Program-made: the position numbers and the translations under genes
Assembly (NCBI RefSeq): GCF_017808105.1
Contig: NZ_JADBHF010000001.1
Coordinates: 1-64,000, forward strand
Length of the DNA: 64,000 bases
Source: Brevibacterium renqingii
Lineage (GTDB): Bacteria > Actinomycetota > Actinomycetes > Actinomycetales > Brevibacteriaceae
Reading direction: 5' to 3'
Shown: positions 34,413-42,679 of the stretch, one piece after another
Numbering within the stretch: the stretch's first letter is position 1
Layout of the letters: the number at the start of each line of letters is the position of its first letter
The notes under the pieces: model-generated
Seen by the model: only the letters and a program-made list of their open reading frames with translations
Databases searched by the model: none
What the model was told of the DNA's origin: nothing

Positions 34413-35891
34413 TCAGTCGAAGCGGCGCGAGGAGCCGATCTCGTCGCCTGCCTTCCATTCTGCCCAGCCGGGCTGATCGACCATGAACGACTCGATCGTG
34501 TCCTTGTCCGCGCGCAGCTGCGGATCGTGTTTGAGATAGTGCTTCGTCTCCCGTGCGATGAGACCGGAGAGGATGAGGATGCCGAGCAGGTTCGGCAGGG
34601 CCATGAGGCCGTTCATCACGTCCGAGAAGTTCCAGATCGGTTCGAGCTCGGTGGTGCAGCCGACGAACACGACGAGGGAGAAGAAGATCCGGAACGGCAG
34701 CACGCCGCGACGGCCGACGAGGCGTTCGACGTTGCGGTCGCCGTAGTACGACCAGCCGAGCAGGGTGGAGAAGGCGAAGAGGACGATGCCGAGGGTCACG
34801 ACCCAGTGGCCCCAGTGCCCCGGCAGGCCGTGGGAGAAGGCCTCACCGGTCATCAGGGCCGCACTGATCTGCTCTCCGGTCTCCGGGTCGATCTCGTCCC
34901 AGGTGCCGGTGGCGATGATCGTCAGGCCCGTGAAGCTGACGACGATGATCGTGTCGATGAAGGTCTGCGTCATCGACACGAGCCCCTGGCGGACCGGATG
35001 CGAGGTCTTCGCGGCGGCCGCCGCGATCGGAGCCGAGCCGAGACCCGATTCGTTCGAGAACAGGCCGCGGGCGACGCCCATCTGGACGACGACGATGATC
35101 GCCGAGCCCGCGAACCCGCCCACCGCCGAGGTGCCGGTGAAGGCTTCGGTGAAGATCTGCGCGAAGGCCGCCGGCAGGGCGCCGATGTTCGCGATGAGGA
35201 TGTAGATCGCGCCGAGGACGTAGAAGACGATCATGATCGGCACCAGGCCGGCCGTGACCCGACCGATGGATTTGATGCCGCCGACGAGCACGATGAGGGT
35301 GAGCACCGTGAGCACCGCGCCGGTGACCCAGGCGGGGATCGACCAGCTCGACTCCACATTCGCCGCGATCGAGTTGCCCTGCGTCATATTGCCGATGCCG
35401 AAGCAGGCGAGGACCGCGAAGATCGCGAACATCAGGCCCAGGACCTTGCCGAAGGGCCCCTTGATCCCCCGCTCGAGGTAGTACTGCGGGCCGCCGGACT
35501 TCTCACCGGCGTCATCGGTGCCGCGGAAGCGCACGGCGAGGAATCCCTCGGCGTACTTCGTGACCATGCCGAGCAGACCGGTCATCCACATCCAGAACAG
35601 CGCACCGGGCCCGCCGATGCCGATCGCGGTGGCCACACCGACGATGTTGCCGGTGCCGACCGTCGCCGCCAACGCCGTCGTCAGAGCCTGGAACTGCGAG
35701 ATGTCACCCTCGGAACCGGCGTCCTTGCGCTTGAGGATGCCGAGGTTCAGCGCCGGCAGCAGCTTGGTGAACTGCAGACCGCCGAGGCGGATCGTCAGAT
35801 AGAGGCCCGTGCCCAGCAGCAGGGGGATGAGCAGGAACGGACCCCAGACGAATCCGCTGATCGTATCGAAGAACTCGGCGACCGCATCCAT
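34413..35891 (-). CDS. AGCS-family sodium:alanine/glycine symporter
   Basis: The 492-residue symporter has about eleven helices. AGCS hallmarks are FQALTTALAATVGTGNIVGVATAIGIGGPGALFWMW, GGPQYYLERGIKG and FSNESGLGSAPIAAAAAKT. It imports alanine, glycine or a related small amino acid with sodium. The C-terminus is short and hydrophilic. It stands alone, with 151 bp separating it from the AceE-like gene upstream, and no co-transcribed enzyme is evident. A second AGCS protein is encoded at 42680-44332. Confidence 0.92.
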   Translation of the reverse strand: MDAVAEFFDTISGFVWGPFLLIPLLLGTGLYLTIRLGGLQFTKLLPALNLGILKRKDAGSEGDISQFQALTTALAATVGTGNIVGVATAIGIGGPGALFWMWMTGLLGMVTKYAEGFLAVRFRGTDDAGEKSGGPQYYLERGIKGPFGKVLGLMFAIFAVLACFGIGNMTQGNSIAANVESSWSIPAWVTGAVLTVLTLIVLVGGIKSIGRVTAGLVPIMIVFYVLGAIYILIANIGALPAAFAQIFTEAFTGTSAVGGFAGSAIIVVVQMGVARGLFSNESGLGSAPIAAAAAKTSHPVRQGLVSMTQTFIDTIIVVSFTGLTIIATGTWDEIDPETGEQISAALMTGEAFSHGLPGHWGHWVVTLGIVLFAFSTLLGWSYYGDRNVERLVGRRGVLPFRIFFSLVVFVGCTTELEPIWNFSDVMNGLMALPNLLGILILSGLIARETKHYLKHDPQLRADKDTIESFMVDQPGWAEWKAGDEIGSSRRFD

Positions 35892-36042
35892 GTCGTCACT
35901 TCACTTTCCAACGCCGGCGCACGACGTGACTCAGATCATTGTTCGGAACGTTTTCTGACTGTACCCCATGAATGTGCTGAGAGGACCCGGTACATGCTGC
36001 GTCTGTCGTCCGAAATCTCCCAGCACCACCGGGGGAGCATGC

Positions 36043-38463
36043 TCAGCGGCCCACGAGGTCGAGCGCATTGCCGACGATCGAGGCCGAATCGATCCCGTGG
36101 ATCGCATAGGCCTCACTCACCGAGGAGGCCTGACCGAAATCGCTGACCCCGAGGTTGCGGGTGCGGTCCCCACGGATCCCGGCGAGGAACGCCAGGGTGT
36201 GCGGGTGCCCGTCGAGCACGGTCACCAGCGGGGCCGGATGCGCGGCCGGCAGCAGCTCCTCGGCGATCGCCGAGCGGCTGCTCGCACTCACCTTCGACCG
36301 CTCCTGGACGGCCCGGAAGATCTTCGACGGCGAGCTCAGGCACACGATCCCCGCGCGCACCCCGAAGGCCTCGAGCCGCGCCGCGGCCTCGATGACCTCG
36401 GTCATGATCGCCCCCGCGCCGACGAGCGTGACCTCGTCTTCGGCGGCCGGATGCCCGCTGAGCCGGTAGCCGCCGGCGATGACCTGCTCCCGGCGCCGGG
36501 ATCGCAGCAGCGCATCCTCGGGCACCGCCGCGAGCTCCTGCCTCACCGGTCGCGTCGTCAGCCGGAAGTATGCGGAATCGCCGTCCGGATCGGCGAGTTC
36601 GCGCAGCGCTTCGAGCAGGGTCCATTCGAGGTCCTGCGCGAAGGCCGGCTCCCAGCTCGTCAGTCCCGGGATCTCGAGGGTCACCGAGGGCGTGTTGAAG
36701 GACTGGTGCGCCCCTCCCTCGGGAGCCAGCGTCACTCCGGAGGGCGTGCCGACCATGATCGAGCGCCCGCCCGCATAGAGGCCGAAGGTCCAGGGCTCGA
36801 GCGCGCGGTTGATGAACGGATCGTAGATCGTCGCGATCGGCAGCAGCGGCTGTCCCCAGCGCGACCCCGTCGCACCGAGCTCCCCAGCCAGGGAGACGAG
36901 GTTGACCTCGGCGATGCCGAGTTCGATGTGCTGTCCGCCCGCGCCCTCCTGCCAGCGCAGCACCCGCTCCCGATCGTCGGAGAACCAGTCCTCGCGCCCG
37001 GCCGGAGACCAGATCCCGGTCTTGTTGATCCACCCGCCGAGGTTGGTCGACGTCGCGACGTCCGGGGAGACGGTGACGACCCGGTGGGCCACCTCGGGGG
37101 CGACGTGCTTGAGGTCGGAGAGGAACCGGCCCAGCGCCGCCTGGGTGGAGATCACTGACTTCGGGGTGAAGCCGAGCTCGGCGGGCACCTCGGCGACGGC
37201 GTGGGTCTCGAAGTCCTCGCGCCGCAGGCGCTGCGCGGTCTCGGCGCACAGCCTCCCGGCGGCGGTGTCGGGGTCGAAGGCGACCCAGGGATTCTCGAGT
37301 TCCATCCCCGAGGCGGCCGCCAGGTCGCGCATCTGCGCTTCGGTCAGCTGCGCGGCATGGTTGCCCGGATGCCCTTCGGTGGCCAGTCCCTTGCCCTTGA
37401 TCGTATAGGCGAAGACGACGCTCGGCCGCGAGTCGTCGATCGCCTCGAAGGTCGAGATGAGCTGGCCGAGGTCGTGGCCGCCGAGGTCGCGGATGAGGGT
37501 GGCGAGACCATCGGCGTCGAAGTCGTCGATGACGGTCCGCAGCGCGGCCGCCTCGGTCTCGGACAGGCCGGCGAGCAGGCGGTCGTGGACCTCGCTCGGA
37601 TGAGCGCGCAGCAGCCGCTGGTACTCGGGGTTGGGCATCGAGACGAGCCGGTCCTCAAGCGCCTGTCCCCCGGGGGCGGCGAACACGGCCTCGAGCCGGC
37701 GGCCCCAGGGGCAGGTGAGCACCTGCCACCCGGCCGCGTCGAACATACCCTGGAGGCGCTTGATCTGCACATCGGGGATGACCCGGTCGAGCGACTGCCG
37801 GTTGAGGTCGACTATCCACACGATCTCTCCGAGCGTGCGCACCTCGGGATCGATGATCGCCTCCCACACGGCCCCCTCGTCCATCTCCGCATCCCCGAGC
37901 AGGGAGTAGAAGCGTCCGGCCTCGGGTGTCTCGGGGAAGCGATCGGAGACGTAGCGGTGGGACAGCGCGGCCCAGATCGGCGCGGTCGCGCCGATGCCCA
38001 CGGATCCGGTGGAGAAGTCCACGGTGTCCGGGTCCTTCGTCCGCGACGGGTAGGGCTGGAGCCCGCCGCGCGAGCGCAGCGTATCGAGGTGGCCGACCTC
38101 GAGGTCGCCGAGGAGGTAGTTGATCGCGTGGAGCACCGGCGAGGCGTGCGGCTTGACCGAGACGCGATCATGCGAGCGCAGAGCCGTGAACCACAGCGCG
38201 GTCATGATGCCGGTCATCGACGCCGACGAGGACTGGTGCCCGCCGACCTTGACCCCGTCGGGGTTCGTCCGGCCGCGGTTGGCCCGATCGATGATCGACG
38301 TCGCCAGCCACAGCACCCGCTGCGCGATCTCGTCGAGGACCTCGTCCGTCCCCGAGGCCGATGCCCGCAGCGGACGATCGTTCCGTCCGGGCGGGCTGAC
38401 CTGGGTCGACGTCTCGAACTGATGGAGCTCCTCATCCTCGGCGGGCTCGGTGTTGATCGTCAT
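36043..38463 (-). CDS. AceE/transketolase-like thiamine diphosphate enzyme
   Basis: The 806-residue protein is laid out like the homodimeric pyruvate dehydrogenase E1. It has GGHQSSSASM near 74, the ThDP motif LLGDAEMDEGAVWEAI near 189 with DLNRQSLD, then AYTIKGKGLATEGHPGNHA near 357, HIELGIAEVNLVSLAGELGA and GTPSGVTLAPEGGAHQS. It lacks the N-terminal part of AceE that binds E2, and is about 80 residues shorter than E. coli AceE. The gene begins 12 bp after the ACC deaminase gene. I infer that it takes the 2-oxobutyrate made by that enzyme, either by oxidative decarboxylation or by a carboligase reaction. A true transketolase role is not excluded. Confidence 0.82.
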   Translation of the reverse strand: MTINTEPAEDEELHQFETSTQVSPPGRNDRPLRASASGTDEVLDEIAQRVLWLATSIIDRANRGRTNPDGVKVGGHQSSSASMTGIMTALWFTALRSHDRVSVKPHASPVLHAINYLLGDLEVGHLDTLRSRGGLQPYPSRTKDPDTVDFSTGSVGIGATAPIWAALSHRYVSDRFPETPEAGRFYSLLGDAEMDEGAVWEAIIDPEVRTLGEIVWIVDLNRQSLDRVIPDVQIKRLQGMFDAAGWQVLTCPWGRRLEAVFAAPGGQALEDRLVSMPNPEYQRLLRAHPSEVHDRLLAGLSETEAAALRTVIDDFDADGLATLIRDLGGHDLGQLISTFEAIDDSRPSVVFAYTIKGKGLATEGHPGNHAAQLTEAQMRDLAAASGMELENPWVAFDPDTAAGRLCAETAQRLRREDFETHAVAEVPAELGFTPKSVISTQAALGRFLSDLKHVAPEVAHRVVTVSPDVATSTNLGGWINKTGIWSPAGREDWFSDDRERVLRWQEGAGGQHIELGIAEVNLVSLAGELGATGSRWGQPLLPIATIYDPFINRALEPWTFGLYAGGRSIMVGTPSGVTLAPEGGAHQSFNTPSVTLEIPGLTSWEPAFAQDLEWTLLEALRELADPDGDSAYFRLTTRPVRQELAAVPEDALLRSRRREQVIAGGYRLSGHPAAEDEVTLVGAGAIMTEVIEAAARLEAFGVRAGIVCLSSPSKIFRAVQERSKVSASSRSAIAEELLPAAHPAPLVTVLDGHPHTLAFLAGIRGDRTRNLGVSDFGQASSVSEAYAIHGIDSASIVGNALDLVGR

Positions 38464-38475
38464 CGGTCCCTGCTC

Positions 38476-39492
38476 TCAGAAGATCGAGGAGTAGGCGTTG
38501 AGCGCGAGCTGTCCGCCGAGGTGGGCGTAGAGGACCGTGGAGTCCTTGTCGATCGTGCCGTCGCCGACGAGGTCGAGCAGACCGGCCATCGATTTGCCCT
38601 CGTAGACGGGGTCGAGGATGACGCCCTCGATCTGTGCGGTGGTGCGGATGGCGTTCACCGTCGACTCATCCGGGATGCCGTAGGCCGGGCCCTCCCAGCC
38701 CGAGCGGATGTCGACGTCGGCGTCGGTGATCTCGCGGCCGAGTCCGATGAGTTCGGCGGTGGTGTTCGCGATCCGCTTGACCTGGTCGCGGGTCTTGTCG
38801 ATCGTCGCGGAGGCGTCGATGCCGATGACCTTGCGCTTGGGGCCCCCGGCCGCCTCGAGTGCGGCGAAGCCGGCGATCATGCCCGCATGGGTCGAACCCG
38901 TCACCGTGCACACGACGATGGTGTCGAAGAAGACGCCGAGCTCCTTCTCCTGGTCGGCGACCTCATAGGCCCAGTTCGCGAAGCCGAGGCCGCCGAATCT
39001 GTGCTCCGAGGCTCCGGCCGGGATCGGGTACGGCTTGCCTCCGGCTTCCTCGACCTCGGCCAGGGCGTTCTCCCAGCTCGAGCGGATGCCGATGTCGAAT
39101 CCCGCCGAGTCGAGGCGGACGTCGGCCCCCATGATGCGCGAGAGCTCGATGTTGCCGACCTTGTCGTTGCCCGGGTCCTCCCAGTCGACCCAGCGCTCCT
39201 GCACGAGGCGGGCCTTGAGCCCGAGGTGGGCCGCCACGGCCGCGACCTGCCGGGTGTGGTTGGACTGGTAGCCGCCGATCGAGACGAGCGTGTCCGCCCC
39301 CGAGGCGAGGATGTCCGGAACGATGTACTCGAGTTTGCGCGTCTTGTTTCCGCCGAAGGCGAGACCGGAGTTGACGTCCTCGCGCTTGGCCCAGACCCGG
39401 GCCCCGCCGAGGTGGTCGCCCAGTCGCTTGAGTTCGTGCACGGGGCTGGGTCCGAAGGTGAGTGGGTAGCGCTCGAAGTCCGTGATGGCCAT
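38476..39492 (-). CDS. acdS: 1-aminocyclopropane-1-carboxylate deaminase
   Basis: This 338-residue PLP enzyme has exactly the usual family length. The PLP lysine lies in [10 protein letters not shown]. The residues that separate true ACC deaminase from D-cysteine desulfhydrase are the deaminase type: glutamate in DPVYEGKSM and leucine in LYAHLGG. It opens the cyclopropane ring to give 2-oxobutyrate and ammonia, which lets the cell use the plant ethylene precursor. The start is the ATG at 39492 with AGAGGA upstream; the frame extends further but without similarity. It is divergent from a GntR regulator and forms an operon with the AceE-like gene. Confidence 0.9.
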   Translation of the reverse strand: MAITDFERYPLTFGPSPVHELKRLGDHLGGARVWAKREDVNSGLAFGGNKTRKLEYIVPDILASGADTLVSIGGYQSNHTRQVAAVAAHLGLKARLVQERWVDWEDPGNDKVGNIELSRIMGADVRLDSAGFDIGIRSSWENALAEVEEAGGKPYPIPAGASEHRFGGLGFANWAYEVADQEKELGVFFDTIVVCTVTGSTHAGMIAGFAALEAAGGPKRKVIGIDASATIDKTRDQVKRIANTTAELIGLGREITDADVDIRSGWEGPAYGIPDESTVNAIRTTAQIEGVILDPVYEGKSMAGLLDLVGDGTIDKDSTVLYAHLGGQLALNAYSSIF

Positions 39493-39584
39493 GGGGTCCT
39501 CTGTTCTCTTGACGATGTGGGTGGTTCTCAACGATGTGGGTGCCGGGGCAGGAGCGAAATCATGCTCTGGATCACTCCCTGCGA

Positions 39585-39602
39585 TATGCAATATATTACA
39601 TA
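39585..39602. promoter_or_regulatory. GntR operator candidate for the acdS operon
   Basis: TATGCAATATATTACATA is an 18-bp palindrome with a single mismatched pair. It lies between the divergent acdS operon and the GntR gene, 15 bp before the latter. The AT-rich core could also serve as a -10 region. The form resembles known FadR/FCD-type operators. Confidence 0.65.
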
Positions 39603-39617
39603 CCGGTGAGGACTACA

Positions 39618-40316
39618 ATGGGTTCGACGCCGCGTCCCGGGCTTCGGGACCGTTCGAGAAGAGAGGGGCCGAGTGTGCCGATTCCGACTGATGCCCCGGT
39701 CCCGCACCGCACCCTGCTGCGCGATGACGTGTACCGGGCGATCCGCGATGCCATCGTCCGCGGTCAGCTGGCTCCCGGGGAGCAGCTGCGGGACCAGGAG
39801 CTCGGGGCGTGGCTGCAGGTCTCGCGCACTCCTGTGCGCGAAGCGCTGCAGCGCCTGGCCCAGGCCGGACTCGTCGTCGCCCAGCCGGGGAAGATGACCC
39901 GGGTCGCTCCCGAGAACCCCGAGCTCATCCGCAGCGCGCGCCAGATCGCCGCCGAACTCCATGCGCTGGCGATGGATCTCGCCTTCGACCGGCTCGACGA
40001 GGAGGCCGCCGCCGAGATGGGAGCCGCGAATGCCCGCCTGCGGCGCGCCCTGGAGTCCGGCGACGCCGAGGCGGCCATCGCCGCCGATGACGATTTCCAC
40101 GAGACCGCCCTGGCCCGCAGCGGCAATCCGCTCATCCCCGATCACCTCGAGGTCGTCACCGCCACGCTGCGGCGCACCGAATATCTGCACTTCGATTCGG
40201 TCCGGGGCTCCGCCTCCCCCGACCAGCACGTCGACATCATCGCCGCCGTCCGCTCCGCGGATCGGGCTCGGGCCGTGGCGCTGACGAGGGAGAACTGGGC
40301 CGCCCTCGCCGGCTGA
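39618..40316 (+). CDS. GntR-family (FCD) regulator, likely of the acdS operon
   Basis: The 232-residue regulator has a GntR winged helix (RTLLRDDVYRAIRDAIVRGQLAPGEQLRDQELGAWLQVSRTPVREALQRL) and an FCD ligand domain with the segment AAIAADDDFHETALARSGNPLI that carries metal-binding residues. I use the ATG at 39618 with GAGGA 5 bp upstream; a GTG at 39675 with GAGAGGGG upstream is a credible alternative and would shorten it by 19 residues. Its position, divergent from acdS across a strong palindrome, makes it the probable ACC-responsive regulator, in place of the AcdR/Lrp protein known in proteobacteria. Confidence 0.85.
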   Translation: MGSTPRPGLRDRSRREGPSVPIPTDAPVPHRTLLRDDVYRAIRDAIVRGQLAPGEQLRDQELGAWLQVSRTPVREALQRLAQAGLVVAQPGKMTRVAPENPELIRSARQIAAELHALAMDLAFDRLDEEAAAEMGAANARLRRALESGDAEAAIAADDDFHETALARSGNPLIPDHLEVVTATLRRTEYLHFDSVRGSASPDQHVDIIAAVRSADRARAVALTRENWAALAG

Positions 40317-40323
40317 GCAGCGC

Positions 40324-41601
40324 TCAGGCGCTGAGCTCCCGCACCGCCGAGGCGAGGACCTCGATGCCCGCCCGGCAGTCCTCGGGGCTCGAGTACTCGC
40401 GGGGGTTGTGGCTGATGCCCTGATGCTGCCCGCGGACGAAGACCATGGCGGCCGGGGCGATCGCGGCGATCTCCTGGGCATCGTGTCCGGCTCCGGACAT
40501 GATCCGCATCGAGTCATGGCCGCGCTCCTTGGCCGCGGCCTCGAGGGTGTCCTGCACGGCCTCACTGAAGGGCACGGCCTTCGTCCTGGCCATCCGTGCG
40601 GTCTCGATCCGCAGTCCGGGCTGGGTCCCGGGCAGGGTGTCGATGAAGGCGGCGAGGTCCGCTTCGGCGCGGGCCATGTCCTCATCATCGGGATTGCGCA
40701 GGTCGACGGTGATCTCGGCCCGGTCCGGGACGACGCTCGGCAGGCCCGGGGAGGTCTCGATGCGTCCGACGGTCGCACGCAGGCGTCCGTAGGCTCCGGA
40801 GTCGACCATGCGACGGGCCTCGACGACGATCTGTGCGGCGGCGAGACCGGCGTCGACGCGCAGCTCGGTGGGCGTGGTGCCGGCATGGGCGGCGCGGCCG
40901 TGGAGAGTGACCTTCTGCCAGGAGATCGACTGGACGCCGGTGACGATGCCGATTGGCCGATCCTCCTGAGCCAGCACGGGTCCCTGTTCGATATGGCATT
41001 CGACATAGGCGTGCGGCGGGTCGAGGCGCACGGGGCGCTCACCCTTGAATCCGATGCGGGCGAGCTCGTCGCCGAGACTGCGCCCCTCGGCATCGGTGAG
41101 TCCGTAGGCGTGGTCGAGGCTCAGCCGGCCGGCGGCGACGGCCGATCCGAGCATGTCAGTGCCGAACCGCACCCCTTCCTCCTCCGTCCAGGCCGCCACG
41201 ACGATCGGACGGCGGGTGCGCAGCCCGATCGCGTCGAAGGCCCGCAGAACGGCGAGGCCGCCGAGCACGCCGAGGCAGCCGTCGAAGGCTCCTGCGGTGG
41301 CGACCGTGTCGATGTGCGAACCGATGAGCACCGGGGCGAGGCCGGGATCGGTGCCTTCCCGCCTGCCGAAGACGCTGCCCATCTCATCGATGGTGACCTC
41401 GAGTGCGAGCTCGGCCATCCACGAGATGAGCAGCTGCCTGCCCGCCCTGTCCGCATCTGTCAGGGACTGCCGGTCGACGCCTCTGAGCCCCGTGGCTTCG
41501 TCGTCATAGGCTCCGATCGTCGCGAGCTCCATGAGATCGGCCCACAGGCGGTCTCCGTCGATGCTCAGCTCTGCTGTCGGGGCGGTGGTCTCCGCGTCCA
41601 T
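40324..41601 (-). CDS. M20-family N-carbamoyl-amino-acid hydrolase or allantoate amidohydrolase
   Basis: The 425-residue zinc hydrolase has the M20/HyuC arrangement: IGSHIDTVATAGAFDGCLGVL with metal-binding His and Asp, WTEEEGVRFGTDMLGS with the catalytic and bridging acids, ECHIEQGPVL, the dimer-domain segment HGRAAHAGTTP, and SGAGHDAQEI. It cleaves carbamoyl or ureido groups from amino acids or allantoate; the two cannot be separated by eye. The start is the ATG at 41601 with GGAGG upstream. It is divergent from a LysR regulator and converges on the GntR gene with a 7-bp gap. Confidence 0.85.
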   Translation of the reverse strand: MDAETTAPTAELSIDGDRLWADLMELATIGAYDDEATGLRGVDRQSLTDADRAGRQLLISWMAELALEVTIDEMGSVFGRREGTDPGLAPVLIGSHIDTVATAGAFDGCLGVLGGLAVLRAFDAIGLRTRRPIVVAAWTEEEGVRFGTDMLGSAVAAGRLSLDHAYGLTDAEGRSLGDELARIGFKGERPVRLDPPHAYVECHIEQGPVLAQEDRPIGIVTGVQSISWQKVTLHGRAAHAGTTPTELRVDAGLAAAQIVVEARRMVDSGAYGRLRATVGRIETSPGLPSVVPDRAEITVDLRNPDDEDMARAEADLAAFIDTLPGTQPGLRIETARMARTKAVPFSEAVQDTLEAAAKERGHDSMRIMSGAGHDAQEIAAIAPAAMVFVRGQHQGISHNPREYSSPEDCRAGIEVLASAVRELSA

Positions 41602-41699
41602 GAGTTCCTCTCCTCCGTACTGATCCTTCCGTGCCCCTGCGGCACCGGCCGTATGGCCTCGGATCGAGACTAGGGCGAGAAACACATGTGATCGATAGT

Positions 41700-41720
41700 A
41701 TGAGAGTCATCATCACTCAT
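41700..41720. promoter_or_regulatory. LysR-type dyad between hydrolase and LysR genes
   Basis: ATGAG...CTCAT at 41700-41720 is a dyad with 5-bp arms and further symmetry inside, in the 162-bp divergent region. The spacing and position fit a LysR recognition site that would act on both genes. Confidence 0.45.
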
Positions 41721-41763
41721 GAATTTCCACCATGAGTCGGTTCGTCTGAACGATCGGAGTACG

Positions 41764-42672
41764 ATGCTCAGCCTCACTCGGCTCCGCCTGCTGCGCGAGG
41801 TCAGTGTGCGCGGCAGCCTCGCGGCGGCCGCGGCTGCACTCGGCAATGACCCGTCCTCGGTCTCCCACCAGCTCAAAGCCCTCGAGTCGGAGGTCGGCGC
41901 ACCTCTGCTCGAGCGGGTGGGCCGCGGTGTGCGGCTGACCGAGCAGGCGAAGATCCTCGTCGCCCACACCGAGAGGGTGCTCGGCGAGCTCGAGGCCGCA
42001 GAGGCCGAGATCGCCGCGGCCGGGCGGAAGGTCGTGGGCACGGTGCGCATCGCGGCCTTCCAGACGGCGCTGCATACGATCGTTCCCGGCGCCCTGGCGG
42101 CTCTGGCCCGCGACTGTCCCGAGCTGCGGGTGGAGACCTCCCACATCCCGGTCGAGGACGGCGTTCCCGCTCTGCTGGCACGCGACTTCGACCTCGTCCT
42201 CCTCGAGGACTATCCCGCTCGCCCGGGCGTCCGGACCGAAGGCGTCCAGGTCGAGCACCTCGGCGACGACGAGCTGTGCCTGATCACCCCGCAGGAAACG
42301 AGCGCAGGCATCGACCTCGGCCGGTGCGCCGACCACGTCTGGGCGATGGAGGCTCCCGGCACTCCCGCCCGGCAGTGGTCGCTGGCGGAGTGCCGGCGGG
42401 CCAGCTTCGAACCCGCCATCGAGTTCGAATCCTCCGATGTCCTCCTCCTCGTCCGCCTCGTCTCACTCGGACTCGCCTCGGCGCTGGTCCCGGACCTGGC
42501 CCTGCGTGCGGCGCGGGGCAGCACAGGCGCCCTGGCACCGCGGAGGACCCCGCTGCCGGGTTCCCCGTGCCGCCGGATCTCGACAGCGATCCGCACCGGC
42601 AGCGCCCGAACACCGAGCATCATCGCCGTCCGACACGCCCTGCGCGCGGAGTTCGAGCGTCTGCGCGGCTGA
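41764..42672 (+). CDS. LysR-family transcriptional regulator
   Basis: The 302-residue regulator has the N-terminal winged HTH LSLTRLRLLREVSVRGSLAAAAAALGNDPSSVSHQLKALESEVGAPLLER and a co-inducer-binding domain. I start it at the ATG at 41764 with GGAG 4 bp upstream, because the helix-turn-helix then begins at its usual place; the ATG at 41719 lies in the candidate operator. The divergent M20 hydrolase is its probable target. It ends 7 bp before the convergent AGCS symporter gene. Confidence 0.88.
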   Translation: MLSLTRLRLLREVSVRGSLAAAAAALGNDPSSVSHQLKALESEVGAPLLERVGRGVRLTEQAKILVAHTERVLGELEAAEAEIAAAGRKVVGTVRIAAFQTALHTIVPGALAALARDCPELRVETSHIPVEDGVPALLARDFDLVLLEDYPARPGVRTEGVQVEHLGDDELCLITPQETSAGIDLGRCADHVWAMEAPGTPARQWSLAECRRASFEPAIEFESSDVLLLVRLVSLGLASALVPDLALRAARGSTGALAPRRTPLPGSPCRRISTAIRTGSARTPSIIAVRHALRAEFERLRG

Positions 42673-42679
42673 GGGCCGC

